Positions 54,301 through 63,400 are shown, numbered from the stretch's first letter. The stretch: DNA of 64,000 nt from Cololabis saira (GCF_033807715.1 NC_084599.1:6544125-6608124); one strand, 5' to 3'. The notes: generated by a model from the letters alone, not told the origin. Numbers and translations are program-made.

Positions 54301-56734
54301 AAAGCTGTGTTTTGGGAATTCAGGGCATTTCAGGACACAAAATGTATTTTTCTCCCTTCAGCTGTTATGATAAGCTCATCAGTTTAACTGTAACTGTGCC
54401 ACACTAATAGCAGCGTGCTCTGTCTTTTCCAGGTGTGGATCCACAGATGAAGATAGCGATGGACTGAATGACTGTCCCTGTTTCGAAGAATACTCTGAAC
54501 TCTGCAGCATCATCACCAACACCAGTGGGCCATTCAGTGATTGTCAGATACACTCTGACCCACAGCCATTTTTCACTTCCTGTGTCTATGATCTCTGTCT
54601 CTACACTCAAGCCAATGGGATGCTTTGCTCTGCTGTCTCGGCCTACGAGAGCACCTGCTCTATTTTGGGGTTGAACATCCCCGAGTGGCGCCCTGCTTTA
54701 CAGTGTGGTATGTTTCGCCCAGTCAAATAAGATTTTTCAGAGGTTCTTACTTGTCATTTTTATCTTTTCTTGTGAATTCATGCCTTTGTTTTATGTCACT
54801 GCTTCTATCATTGTGTACAATTTTTCTCTAGCGGAGTCAGACCCCTGTGAACAGCAGGACTGCACAGAGGGTGAGTGGTGTGGGCAGAAAGATGGTGTGT
54901 ACGGCTGCTTCTGTGAAGAAAACCACCATCGGGAAAACAGTGAAACCTTTGGTGAGAGAGAGCCTCCTAAAACCCTGCCGTGTCATTGTTGAGCTGACAT
55001 CATGTTGCTGGTTGTAGACACTGTTAGAGAATTATGACATTGTCAACGTCATGAAGTATATTTGTGGCGCATTGATACATTGTCAGCACCACCTCTGTTT
55101 TAAAACCTGCAGACTTCGCTTAGTATCTCTAACCTTCAAAAATATATTTTTTCACTGCCAAACAGACTCTTCCATCACTTGTGAGAGCAGTTCAGGCTCC
55201 ATGTCATTGTCTCGCTGCCAGCTGTTTGAAGCAGGTTTTCACTCCGATGTCCTTCATCTCGAAGACGACTCCTGCAAAGGGACCGTTCAGGACGGACGAC
55301 TGGTGTTCAACTTTGACAACGGTGAAAACCTGTGTGGGACGGTCCTCAAGGTACATTTTATAGACTTGCATAATGTTATTGGAGACTCGATGCTACCATC
55401 ATAAACGTATACCATTTTGTACAAAACTTCAGAGCAATGGAACCCATCTCATGTATGAGAACACCATCCAGGGTGACGTGGACCATTATGGAAACGTAAT
55501 CAGTCGTCGGAGAGGCATCCAACTCCTTTTCTGCTGTGAATACTCTCTGAGCCAGGCCTTGTCTATGGATGTGGGCATCAATCCTGTGGAGAGGTGAAAA
55601 TATGATCTCTGCATGCTTAAATTATTTTGCAACTTAGCTCAGTCCTTATTCTGACTCTTCACTACAAAGTATACCGTTGTAACAGCCCAGAACTTGCAGA
55701 TCAAAGATGAATGTGTAATATTCTCAACAATACTTCCTCTGACAAAGTCAATGTATCCGCCACACAAAAATGAGAGAGGAGGGTTAACATATAATTTCCA
55801 TTTTTCTATTTGTTTTTGTTTCACAGTCTTCTGACGAAGAAGCTTCCATATGGCAATGGTTTATATCATATCAAAATGATCCCCTTCCGGGACCCAAACT
55901 TCCTTATACCTTACCAAAGTGACAGCAAAAAAGGAATACGAATGGATGAGAGGATTTACGTGGAGGTGCGAACAGATGGAGTGGATGGACAGCAACTCTC
56001 CACCCTTCTAGACTCATGCTGGGCCACGCCAGTCAACGATCCAAACTACTATATCCGCTGGGATCTCATTATTGCAGAGTAAGAAAAAAAATCTCTTCTC
56101 TACTCATTCACTCCATCCAACCTTCATCCAAAGTTTACCTTTGTTACCTCTCTACAGTCTGCCTGCTCACATTCTAACTTTTGTCACTGTCACCATTTAA
56201 CAGGTGTCCTAATCCAAAAGACCGTACAGTACAGCTGATTCAGAATGGCAACTCCGCTGAGGCCCTTTTCTCCTTCAAGATGTTCAACTTTAAGAACTAC
56301 AAATCCATTTACATTCACTGTAACGTCCATTTGAGCCTTTCGAGAGGAGATTACGACTGCAAGGCTGTAAGTACTAGTTGCTATGTGTACAGTGTACAGT
56401 ATAATGAAGTGATGGACCAGCAGAAGCCTAATGTTGTTTTCCTGCAGCACGGCAAGCCGGGTTACAAAAAACGACTTCAGAGGGATGCATCATATCCTGA
56501 CTCTTCAAGCATCTCAGTTGGGCCACTTGTCTCACAGACCGAAACCGTTGGTGAATTTCCTCCATGTTTTCATGACTGTAGTATCGTAGATGAAATACAG
56601 CTTGGGTGACTCACTCCATCCATGTTTCTCCTTCTACAGATGCCGGAGTCCAGAGTAGTGCCGCTTCAGGCCAGCTGACTTCCATCATCATCCTGACTTT
56701 GATCTTGCTGACTGCCAAAATTCTCGTCCAGTAA
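39333..56734 (+). CDS. Alpha-tectorin-like extracellular matrix protein, 24 coding exons
   Basis: Exons: 39333-39378, 39503-39526, 42483-42598, 42783-43061, 43273-43368, 43451-43616, 45352-45752, 45835-46411, 46500-47083, 49111-49663, 49777-50375, 50603-50757, 50889-51289, 52114-52310, 53024-53419, 53499-53782, 54433-54707, 54832-54951, 55166-55350, 55433-55593, 55827-56078, 56204-56366, 56448-56550, 56640-56734. All junctions are GT-AG and phases agree, giving 2075 aa. Order: signal peptide (MEGKILLLVLLLSVMSRA), NIDO (~24-242), vWC-like, four vWD/C8 units with TIL domains between them, EGF-like (~1717-1756), ZP (~1757-2040) and a hydrophobic C-terminus. Human alpha-tectorin, the tectorial-membrane protein, has the same order and about 2155 aa. 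Sequence similarity looks moderate, so I favour a teleost paralogue over tecta itself. The protein should be secreted, GPI-anchored and polymerise through ZP. Many introns carry transposons, but no exon is broken. Confidence 0.88.
40202..41412. mobile_element. piggyBac-like MITE with TTAA duplication, in intron 2
   Basis: Inverted ends AGGGGACATATTATGG and CATAATATGTCCCCT are flanked by TTAA on both sides, the target duplication typical of piggyBac. About 1.2 kb without a transposase frame. It contains the hairpin element at 40485-40560 and a GC-rich block at 40870-41230. Confidence 0.85.
40485..40560. repeat. Short hairpin element, copy 4
   Basis: CGGTTCTGCGTTAAATCGAC then CCCTACGCCGTAGGCTCTGC and AACGCGGAACCATAAATCAG. 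Same words as the other copies; nested in the TTAA-flanked MITE. Confidence 0.8.
41590..42160 (-). pseudogene. Rex1-related LINE 3' fragment in intron 2
   Basis: The minus-strand frame ends in VQNKKRMQDIVRAASKIIGT, LSLTDIYEGRVLNKAQDILA and LPSGRRYRLPKANSNRYKFS, the C-terminal region of Rex1-type ORF2, preceded by VLFYKSFIESILTFCIVLWY. It ends in a GGGACAATAAAAATGACTCT tail (minus strand). RT catalytic motifs are absent. Copies of an ~87-base direct repeat flank it (41505-41590 and 42374-42460). Confidence 0.8.
42483..43616 (+). CDS. NIDO-domain exons of the alpha-tectorin-like gene
   Basis: Four exons (42483-42598, 42783-43061, 43273-43368, 43451-43616) encode the nidogen-type domain: IPLERPFVYFGRTYNEAY joins to ILNNGLLIFDG, then KADLIAPLWTDLDNSKNGHI, FSATWVFVATWHEVAYF, FQAVLISGNGNTFLLMNYG and VPGRWAFQINYGP. 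The first donor is read as GTATGT at 42599, because reading on would break the conserved YxNNG-type strand. Confidence 0.85.
43934..45090 (+). mobile_element. GGGCCCGAGCAC-type repeat element in intron 6
   Basis: Begins CAGGGCCCGAGCAC and ends TCATCACTGCTTGCAGCT. TTAAT occurs just outside both ends, a possible target duplication. It includes a T-rich run at 43981-44020 and an internal tandem array at 44440-44990. The element at 1-346 is a second, inverted copy. It shows no coding capacity. The flanking alpha-tectorin-like exons are intact. Confidence 0.7.
44440..44995 (+). repeat. Four ~139-bp tandem units
   Basis: The words TTGATAGTTCCTA.TTTCTG, CCATAACTTTTGAA and GGTGTCATC.GAC recur with starts near 44514, 44652, 44791 and 44931. 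Units are diverged by roughly one base in six to ten. Confidence 0.8.
45352..46411 (+). CDS. vWC-like and first vWD/C8 exons, alpha-tectorin-like gene
   Basis: Exons 45352-45752 and 45835-46411. A cysteine-rich vWC-like segment (GDSFWSDSTCAEKCICTSSG) precedes vWD1, which starts CTISGDPHYYTFD and contains CGLCGDFNDDPDDDF, the CGLCG motif with its acidic calcium loop. The C8 segment ends LPSWRRPGFC. The 82-base intron between them is very short. Confidence 0.88.
46500..49663 (+). CDS. TIL-1 and second vWD/C8 exons, alpha-tectorin-like gene
   Basis: Exons 46500-47083 and 49111-49663. The TIL domain (CPANSHFESQASGCSPTC ... CGC) precedes vWD2, which is atypical: CWIRGPGSYQTFDG replaces the usual GDPHY.TFDG, and the later motif is GGLCGNYNGHPHDDF. 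The intervening 2-kb intron is enlarged by a LINE fragment. Confidence 0.85.
47540..48730 (-). pseudogene. Non-LTR reverse-transcriptase fragment in intron 9
   Basis: Minus-strand words FINDLVNLTKLLRCILFADD, KTWFDLNKLSLNLNKTNFMI, RVRETKFLDVILDDNLCW and VPYLTYCIEVWGNACKKY are the palm/thumb of a jockey-superfamily reverse transcriptase of a third type, unlike the L2 and Rex1 copies here. A frameshift near 48190 leads into KKAIRIISRKQYSHPSNPLF. The catalytic pair FADD is present but the fingers and endonuclease are missing. Confidence 0.8.
49777..51289 (+). CDS. TIL-2 and third vWD/C8 exons, alpha-tectorin-like gene
   Basis: Exons 49777-50375, 50603-50757 and 50889-51289. The TIL domain (CPSNSHYELCGTTCPSTC) precedes vWD3, with CSASGDPHYVTFDGQAYDF and CGLCGNFNGNQRDEF, and a C8 segment ending IYPWRQNTNC. 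vWD3 is split by an extra intron compared with vWD1 and vWD2. Confidence 0.88.
51574..52038. mobile_element. Fold-back element with a TTATTCTCGTAATATTACGAC array, intron 13
   Basis: Ends TACGACGGAGTATTAGGGCC and GGCCCTAATCCTCCGTCGTA are inverted with one or two mismatches. Inside, the left arm repeats ATTACGAGAATAAAGTCGTA about three times and the right arm repeats the complement about ten times, so the transcript would fold into a long hairpin. No coding capacity. Confidence 0.8.
52114..54707 (+). CDS. TIL-3 and fourth vWD/C8 exons, alpha-tectorin-like gene
   Basis: Exons 52114-52310 (TIL, CPENSHYELCGTDCGHTC), 53024-53419 (CTVWGDPHYITFDGALAHF), 53499-53782 (TGMCGNFNSDPTDDK) and 54433-54707 (C8-like, from CGSTDEDSDGLND to LNIPEWRPALQC). 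The first acceptor (TACGAAG at 52113) has a weak pyrimidine tract, but phase and the TIL motif support it. Confidence 0.85.
52311..53023 (+). other. Intron 14; nothing recognised
   Basis: AT-rich intron without recognisable repeats or frames. Confidence 0.5.
53789..54260 (-). mobile_element. LTR-like insertion beside the exon 16 donor
   Basis: Starting about six bases after the GTGAGC donor at 53783, the intron holds a ~470-base block bounded by TGTTGTTTTGG and GCCTCTCTCACA (TG..CA on both readings). Read on the minus strand it has GTCGTATAAAGACGG as a TATA-type promoter and GGCTAATAAATGTATTC as a poly(A) signal. This fits an antisense solo LTR. I could not match a target duplication, so the ends are approximate. 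Confidence 0.55.
54832..54951 (+). CDS. EGF-like exon, alpha-tectorin-like gene
   Basis: A 120-base exon encodes DPCEQQDCTEGEWCGQKDG and VYGCFCEENHHRE, a short six-cysteine EGF-like module ahead of the ZP domain. Confidence 0.75.
55166..56550 (+). CDS. ZP-domain exons, alpha-tectorin-like gene
   Basis: Exons 55166-55350, 55433-55593, 55827-56078, 56204-56366 and 56448-56550. They encode ITCESSSGSMSLSRCQLFEA, LCGTVLKSNGTHLMYENTI, IQLLFCCEYSLSQALS, YVEVRTDGVDGQQLSTLLDS then CWATP, and IHCNVHLSLSRGDYDC. Cysteine spacing and the SNGTHLMY block are typical of tectorin/uromodulin-type ZP modules, which drive filament assembly. KKRLQRDA near the end is a plausible furin-type cleavage site. Confidence 0.85.
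56640..56734 (+). CDS. Last coding exon: hydrophobic C-terminus
   Basis: Encodes DAGVQSSAASGQLTS and then a hydrophobic run ILTLILLTAKILVQ to the stop at 56732-56734. Small residues followed by a short hydrophobic end fit a GPI-attachment signal, as in alpha-tectorin; a single membrane anchor is the alternative. Confidence 0.8.
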
Positions 56735-57270
56735 GACGGAAGAGGAATTGAAGTTCAGTTTCTTTCAACATTTATATACATTTAGATGTTTTAAGGGGTT
56801 TCATTTTGGGCGTGGTTTTTTTTTTGACACTTGTGTAGTACAGTGAAATTAAAATCTGTAATCACTGTACATTTGATATTTGTCTTTGGGTCTTTTATAG
56901 GGATTTTTAATCATAAAATGTATGTCACAGGACGGGTTATCATATAATGAGTGTAGCAACATACAAATTGACTTCATTCTCATGTAAATAACTGTTGCAG
57001 ATAACAGTCATCAATATAAAATCTCAAGATTTGACATTTACATGAAACTATGTTCTTGTTGCTTTCGCTAGTAAATATTTTAGCATTTATAGTATGTTTG
57101 ATTCAACATGTTTTTGAAACATGCAAAAAAATGTACTTCAAGGGACATATATCTCAGATGGTGATTTACAAATAAATTGTTCTAAAAATTAAGTATTGGT
57201 GCATGATGGTAATAAGGGAAATGCTTGGAAAAACATGTACGACATGTCCTATGTAATCTTTGTATCTTCA

Positions 57271-57276
57271 AATAAA
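57271..57276 (+). terminator. Candidate poly(A) signal of the alpha-tectorin-like gene
   Basis: AATAAA about 540 bases after the stop codon. Another AATAAA lies at 57171; either could be used. Confidence 0.45.
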
Positions 57277-57423
57277 TATCTAAATGTATGTACTGTGTGC
57301 AGAATTTTTAAAAGTTAATTTCTTAAAAAGGTAATGTTAAGTGTGCCAGTAAGTTCTTGTCTTACACCATATGCAGTCTTTATACTTTTAGTTTCTACAA
57401 CCACCTGAACGTGACTGTATAGC

Positions 57424-57660
57424 AGGGGTGTCAAACTCATTTTCACCGAGGGCCACATCAGCATAATGGCTGTCCTCAAAGTTGTTCTCCAGGTCCACGT
57501 ATCTGAAATAGAAACATGTTTAATATAAACCATATATTATGGTTTTATCTAGAAAGCGTTTCCCCTCCTCTCCGTTTGTTGTTGCAGTGTAATTATTTGT
57601 CCAGCAGATTGCGACATTTCCCCGAATCGGCCGCCCTCGCAGGCGGGGAGCGGCGGCCGA
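57424..57660. repeat. hAT-type repeat fragment
   Basis: Starts CAGGGGTGTCAAACTC, a standard hAT terminal motif, followed by GAGGGCCACATCAGC. The part from 57480 on matches 2215-2400 in inverse orientation. No partner terminus or transposase was found. It ends in a small GC-rich palindrome near 57628-57662 (CGAATCGGCCGCC with its inverse). Confidence 0.6.
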
Positions 57661-57817
57661 TTCGAAATTTGAAACAATTTGAAACAGAGAATCTCTTTGT
57701 TAAATGGATGTGTTGTTAAATGTATTTATCTGTGCAATGAAGTTGTAATACTTGTTTTTGAGTTGTTTTTCTCCCATTAAATCCCGTTTTGCCCTCCGGT
57801 AAGGCAACCATGAGAAT

Positions 57818-58728
57818 TCAATTCAATTCAATTCAATTCAATTTTATTTATATAGCGTCTAATACAACAGATGTTGTCTCTAGACGCTTTCCAGAGATCC
57901 AGAACATGAACATAAACATAAACATAAACCCCCGAGCAATTATTATATAAACAATGGCAGGTAAAAACTCCCATAGTGGGAGAAAAACCTTAAGCCAAAC
58001 AGTGGCAAGAAAAACTCCCCTTTAGGAGGAAGAAACCTTGAGCAGGACCAGGCTCATAAGGGGGGACCCTCCTGCCGAAGGCCAGACTGGGGGAGTCAGT
58101 CAAATCTACATTTAGATACTCTAGGAACTACGAGTAAACCTGCACCCTGGGAGCGGAGAGCTCTGCCAGGAACATAAGGCACTATCAAATCTTGTAAATA
58201 CTGAGGAGCTAAGCCGTTTTGGGCTTTATATGCAAGTAATAAAATTTTAAATTGAATTCTGAATTTTACAGGTAGCCAATGGAGCGACGCTAACACTGGA
58301 GAGACGTGGTCTCTCCTGCTTATTCCTGTCAGCACTCGTGCTGCTGCATTCTGGATCAGCTCGAGCCTATTCAGCAAATTACTTGGACATCCTGCTAACA
58401 ACACATTACAGTAATCCAGTCTAGAAGATACAAACGCATGAACTAGTTTTTCTGCATCACTCTGCGAGAGGATTTTCCTAATTTTTGCAATATTACGGAG
58501 ATGGAAAAACGCTATTATACAAACCTGATTAACATATGGTTTAAACGACAAATCCTGATCGAAAACAACACCAAGGTTTCTCACAGTTGCACTGGAAGCC
58601 ATCGCAACATCATCTAGTCCCTTCCTAAGATGCTCTGGACCAAGAATGATAACCTCTGTTTTATCTGAATTTAGAAGCAAGAAATTTCTGGACATCCAGT
58701 CCTTGATGTCCCTAAGACACACACACAC
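57818..58728 (-). mobile_element. L2 LINE 3' copy with internal deletion
   Basis: Read on the minus strand: ORF2 from CLRDIKDWMSRNFLLLNSDK to VPRVSKCRFD, then a jump at about 58095 directly into the last third of the 3' UTR (CAGTCTGGCCTTCGGCAGGA, then AAAGGGGAGTTTTTC), ending in the CAATTCAATTCAATTTTATT tail. The last ~50 codons of ORF2 and the tandem-repeat part of the UTR are deleted. It is closely related to the 5.9-kb element. The 5' truncation is at the ACACACAC run at about 58720. Confidence 0.88.
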
Positions 58729-59190
58729 GCTTTATACAAAAAATGTAAAATAGAAATAACCATAGTTAATAAAAAAGAGCAATATAAAAAGTAGAAAAAG
58801 ATTATGTACAAGAGAGAAAAAAGTAGTAAACACCAAATAAACGGATAATATTTACAAAATATTTACAAAAATTTGTTCTTTTTCTTTTTTTTCTACTCTG
58901 TTAAAAGGTGGGCAAGATAAGCTTTATGCTTCAAGCCCAGACCTTTTCGGTCAAAATAATTACAATGTTGACCAGGGAAAAAACTGTGTTATCTTATTTG
59001 TTGATTTTTATGTTTGTGATTGACCGAAATAAATATTAACTAACTAAAATACAAAAGCAGCCCACACAATTACATCACTATAAAAATATTCATATGTAAT
59101 AAAAAATACAATGCACACAGTATTTGTTGTTTATCTTTTATTTAAGTAACAACATGGCTGGGTGTTGGTAGACAGGGACACAAGGCAAGA
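58729..59190. other. No gene recognised; expected left end of the THAP/DDE transposon not found
   Basis: AT-rich spacer. I looked for a left terminus of the CGCTTTTGCACTAGTAC type that would pair with 61745-61762 and did not find it. Confidence 0.45.
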
Positions 59191-59192
59191 CT

Positions 59193-61502
59193 CTAATCCT
59201 CAGGAGGCATTCTGATCAGTGGACTCTTCAGGTTAACTAGGCCAGCACAGATTATTAAGATTTTGTCCATTTTCGGTGCCATGCTAATGGGAACAGTCTG
59301 GGATAAAATCTTATAGACCTTCAGTCTTTGGATTGCTCTTTCCACGTGTATGCGGACATTGGCTACTCTCCTGGTGCGTGTCGTCTCCTCATTAGTCAAC
59401 TGATGGCGCCTGTAGGTGATTGCAGGGATGTTCAAACTGACCCTTCTCTCATCGAGTAAGTCTCGAATGGTGAAACCACGGTCCGCCATGACCTCATCAC
59501 CAGCCCTCAGATAGTCCAGAAACCCACTGTCGATGGTGATAAACTTATCGCTGCTTCTGCCAGCATAGGCGTCAGATATAAACATTATTAGCCCATTAGG
59601 GGCCACAGCAATAAGATATTTCACAGTGTTGCGTGATTTGTACTGGCTGAAAGTGTCACTCCTTGAGTCGTGGTTTGTGGCTCTCTGCATGGCAGTTTCG
59701 GCACAGTCAATGATGCAGGTGGTTCGAGGGTAGTTCCTCTGAAACGACAAGGGCATGGTGGCCCGAATGGTGTCTCTTGGAAGCCAGGAGATCATGTCTT
59801 TGAACTGTCCACCCATCACGTCAATCCAGTGACTAATCACAATGCTTGCCATGGCTCTGGACACATTGAAGCGGTAAGCTATATCTCCTAATATTAGGTT
59901 TAGTTTTAGCTTCATCAAGGTCATCAGGATTTGGTCAACAACAGGAAGGGTAATTGATGGCTTATTGTAAGGCAACAACACTTTCACCACGGTGAAAAAT
60001 TGAACCATACGCAGTCCTGTATACAGCCCACAGCTTGCATCATCAATGACCGTGGTGCTAGTCACAGAGGAAAGCTCTGCCTTGCACTGGGTGGCCTTGT
60101 CCACTTTAACAGTCGGTGTCGTTGAACAGTACGTGTGGTCATCACGTGACTGATCCTCCCATTGGGTCTGAGCATCGCAAACTTGCGGTGTAGCAGGCTC
60201 GGCCTCACAGGCGGGCTGACAGGTTTCAGGAGCACCTAAAAAAGGGAAGAGGAAACATGGTTGGAGCAAAATTAATGCAGGAATGGAGTCCTCTCACTAC
60301 AAACATCACAGTGGTAAAAAATTTACTATTTGTGTTGTACATTGCACTCACATTTCACTGCAAAAACTCAAAATCTCACCAGGAATATGTCTTATTTCTA
60401 GTTAAAATGTCTCATTTTTAGTCAAAAAAACTCATTACACTTAAAACAAAAGTCATTACCAGAAAAATAACTTGTTATTTGACAATTTTCACCTGTTTCA
60501 AGTAAATTTTCACTTGAAATAAGTAGAAAAATCAGCCAGTGACAAGATTTATCTTCTCATTACGAGCAAAAAAAATCTTGTTCCACTGGCAGATTTTTTC
60601 TACTTATTTTTAGTGAAAATCTACTTGAAACAGGTGAAAATTGTTGTTTTTTCCGGTAATGACTCTTGTTTTAAGTGATAAGTAGATTTTATTTGACTAA
60701 AAATGAGACATTTTAACTAGAAATGTGTGTAGATTAACACACAGAGGCACACACACACTCTATTAAATATGTAGGTGGACACACAATCATCACAACAGGC
60801 TGCTACATTGCCTTGTATTTATGATGTAGACTAAAGCCTGATTTATGAGTCCGCGTTAAATCGACGCAGCCTACGGCGTAAGGCGCAGGCTCTGCGTCGA
60901 TTTAACGCGGAACCATAAATCAGGCCTTAACACACGCAGGCAGGCGCACACACACACACACACACACACAATTAATGTAGCTACGGTGGGCATTGTTTGT
61001 CTCATCTCGAAACCATCAACTGCCTTACCAATGTTAGTGTATGACAACTTTCTTCATAATTAACAGTATTGTCAGCTTCATAGCTAAAGTTGCTGAACTT
61101 ACCCTCAGATTCAAGTCTGCGTTTCTTTCTCCGGGGCGAGGCAGCGGTCCGCCGCGGGAGTTCACGCCTCTTTGGCTGGGGAGAGCGATTATAACCCAAC
61201 CACAGCTCAGGGAAAGGATTATCCTTTGATGGTTTTTTTTCCACAAAGTGATGCGAACATACAAAAATGTTGCGGGGTGGTTTCTTCAGATTCAATGCCT
61301 TTAGCCAGGTCCTTGATTCCAAGTCGGTATCAGGCTTCCGAAAAAATGAAAACAATGGAGCACATGTACACTCCCTCTTTGTAGCTGGTTTGTGGATGTA
61401 GCACTGTCTATCCAACCACTCGTTCAGCTTCTTCCTATTGTTCTTACATCCAACTACCGAACATGTCGTTCCCGAACCACTTTTTTTCTTCGAAATATCC
61501 AT
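59193..61502 (-). CDS. THAP-domain DDE transposase (ISL2EU/IS4EU-like), 2 exons, intact
   Basis: Exon 1 (61502-61103) and exon 2 (60235-59193) join in phase (GAGG donor before GTAAGT, TTTTTTAG acceptor) into 480 aa. Exon 1 encodes a THAP zinc finger that binds DNA: C14, C19, C82 and H85 form the C2-C-H set, with W66 and a FRKP turn, then a basic nuclear-localisation-like stretch (SPRRKKRRLE). Exon 2 carries a DDE_Tnp_4-type nuclease: IIDCAE (first Asp), SDAYAGRSSDKFI, VMADRGF (second Asp) and VERAIQRLK (Glu), preceded by a helix-turn-helix-like IAYRFNVSRAMASIVISHWI. THAP plus this DDE type is known from ISL2EU-class transposons. No stop or frameshift is seen. The intron (60236-61102) has collected two MITEs. 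The same frame could alternatively be a domesticated host gene, but the transposon-type terminus at 61640-61762 argues for a mobile element. Confidence 0.85.
60358..60726. mobile_element. Palindromic MITE in the transposase intron
   Basis: CACTGCAAAAACTC opens the left side. TTATTTCTAGTTAAAATGTC and TCATTTTTAGTCAAA are mirrored at the right by TTTGACTAAAAATGAGACAT and TTTTAACTAGAAAT, and CACCTGTTTCAAGTAAATTT by its inverse. The right outer CACTGC terminus is missing. It is a hairpin of about 340 bases. Confidence 0.78.
60834..60928. repeat. Short hairpin element, copy 5
   Basis: AAGCCTGATTTATGAGTCCG then CGTTAAATCGACGCAGCC is mirrored by GGCTCTGCGTCGATTTAACG and CGGAACCATAAATCAGGCCT. It is the most regular of the five copies and lies in the transposase intron. 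Confidence 0.85.
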
Positions 61503-61639
61503 TTTGTACCTCTTTGTCCGAGCAATGTTGCCACTCTTTTCAATGGGAAAACGCCAAAACGGAAGTGAACTGCTTACAGGGGAGGAGTTTAGGAAGTAGA
61601 GCGGAAACGGCTGGTAAACTTGTCTATAGAACCTCGCTG

Positions 61640-61762
61640 AAATGGTTACAGAAAAAAGTATCGACTTGGAGCGGCTCTACCCGTCTCAGCCCTAGTACGA
61701 AACCGCAAAATGGGGCCGTGGCGGGTAGAACCGAGGAGAAGCGATACTAGTGCAAAAGCGGC
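61640..61762 (-). mobile_element. Terminal region of the THAP/DDE transposon
   Basis: About 120 bases upstream of the transposase gene match the right end of the MITE at 32416-33035, including GGAGCGGCTCTACCCGTCTC and the outermost TACTAGTGCAAAAGCGG. This places the gene inside the same transposon family as the MITE. Confidence 0.7.
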
Positions 61763-62020
61763 TTATGTCGTCTCTAAGATTCTGTAGAGGGTGAACTATT
61801 GCCTCAGCCTGCAATAAAACAGACAATTCATGATACTTTCTCATCTCCTTATTTTGAAACCTAATAATACAATGTCAGTGTCATGTATATGAGACGACAA
61901 TATTGACGAATTTATGGATTTCTCGCTGTGATTGGCAAAATCGGGATCGGCAGATACTGGTTTTCGAGATCGGTGATCAGTGATCGGCCGTCAAAATCCT
62001 GATCGGTGCATCTCTAGCCG
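61763..62020. other. Repeat-like spacer
   Basis: The end (about 61940-62015) carries GATCGGTGATCAGTGATCGG and GATCGGTGCATCTCTAG, which looks like the end of a dispersed DNA repeat. No gene seen. Confidence 0.4.
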
Positions 62021-63030
62021 CTACTCTCACCAGGCAGACAGGACTGCAGTCGGCTCCGGTAAAGCCAGAGGCGGAGGTTTGTGCATTTATATAAACAATA
62101 CTTGGTGCACTAACTGATATCACCGAGAGTCACTGCTCAGCTGATGTGGAGTTTCTCATGGTAAAATGTCGACCTTATTACCTCACATCAGTTATCATCA
62201 CTGCTGTTTATGTACCACCGGATGCTAATGCTAGACTTGCAATGAAAGAACTGCATGCAGCCATTAGCAAACAGCAGACAACACACCCGGAGGCTGCTTT
62301 TATTGTTGCCGGTGACTTCAATCACTCCAACCTGAAGACAGTCCTCCCCAGATTTCACCAACATGTTTCCTGCCACACCAGAGGAGACAAGACTCTGGAC
62401 CATGTTTATTCCAACATCTCAGGAGCATACAGAGCGACACCCCTCCCCCACATAGGACAGTCTGACCCCCTCTCCCTGTTTTTATCACCTACATACTCTC
62501 CACCCATCCAACGTGTGAAACCCACAGTGAGGACAATAAAAGTGTGGCCTGTGGGGGCTGAGTCTGAGCTGCAAGACACACAGACTGGAGTATGTGTGAT
62601 GCCCAGGCAACCACTCACCCCCACACTGACATCCAGAGCTACGCTTCCTCAGTAATGGACTACATCTGCACCACCATAGACAGTGTCATCACCACCCAGA
62701 AACGGATCACCATGTAGCCCAACCAGAAGCCCTGGATGAACAAGGATGTTCGTCTACTGTTGAAGGCCCGCAACACCGCCTTCAGATCGGGAGACGCACA
62801 AACCTACAGCACAGCCAGGGCTGAGCTGAAACGGGGCATCAAGAAGGCCAAGTACTGCTACATACTGAAGGTGGAGGAGCACTTCTCCAACTCCAACCCC
62901 CAACGGATGTGGCAGGGAAATTCGGGTCATCAGTGACTTCAAGCCCACCAACCCAGAGTTCTACACTCGTTTTGAGAAGGATAAGCATGCACCAGCAATA
63001 AGGGCAGAGCTAAATGCCAGCCACCCGCCA
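62020..63030 (+). pseudogene. Rex1/Babar-type LINE fragment (endonuclease)
   Basis: Frame words GKARGGGLCIYINNTWCTN, EFLMVKCRPYYLTSVIITAV, YVPPDANARLAMKELH, FIVAGDFNHSNLKTVLPRFH, HIGQSDPLSLFLSPTYSP, then after a frameshift at about 62585 ASSVMDYICTTIDSVITT, an in-frame TAG, PNQKPWMNKDVRLLLKARNT and EEHFSNSNPQRMWQG. This covers the endonuclease and linker of a Rex1-type ORF2, more complete at the N-terminal side than the 15.9-kb copy. It ends before any RT motif, at the junction with the repeat at 63034. Two frameshifts and a stop show it is dead. Confidence 0.82.
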
Positions 63031-63033
63031 CTA

Positions 63034-63290
63034 ATGGCCCTTTTCCACTAGTACCACCTCAGCTCGCTTCTACCCGCCACGCCCCCGTCTTGCGCTTTTC
63101 CACTACGGGCCGAGGCGGGTGGAGCCGCGCCAAGCAGATACTTTTTCTGTAACGAGGCTGCCGAGGTTCTAAGCGGCTGAGTCGGCCCTGGATCTCACGT
63201 CATCACCCTCCACGCCACTGATTGGTCAGGGGGCTGGAGTCAGACGTTTGAATCAGGGCGACTCGCAGCGATTTTATTATACAGCACGCG
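63034..63290. mobile_element. Fragment of the MITE family at 32416-33035, inverted
   Basis: GGCCCTTTTCCACTAGTACC, then TCTACCCGCCACGCCCCCGT, CACGCCACTGATTGGTCAGG and GACGTTTGAATCAGG are the reverse complement of the right half of 32416-33035. The far side ends in the CA repeat at 63295. Confidence 0.75.
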
Positions 63291-63294
63291 CGCT

Positions 63295-63400
<106 letters not shown>

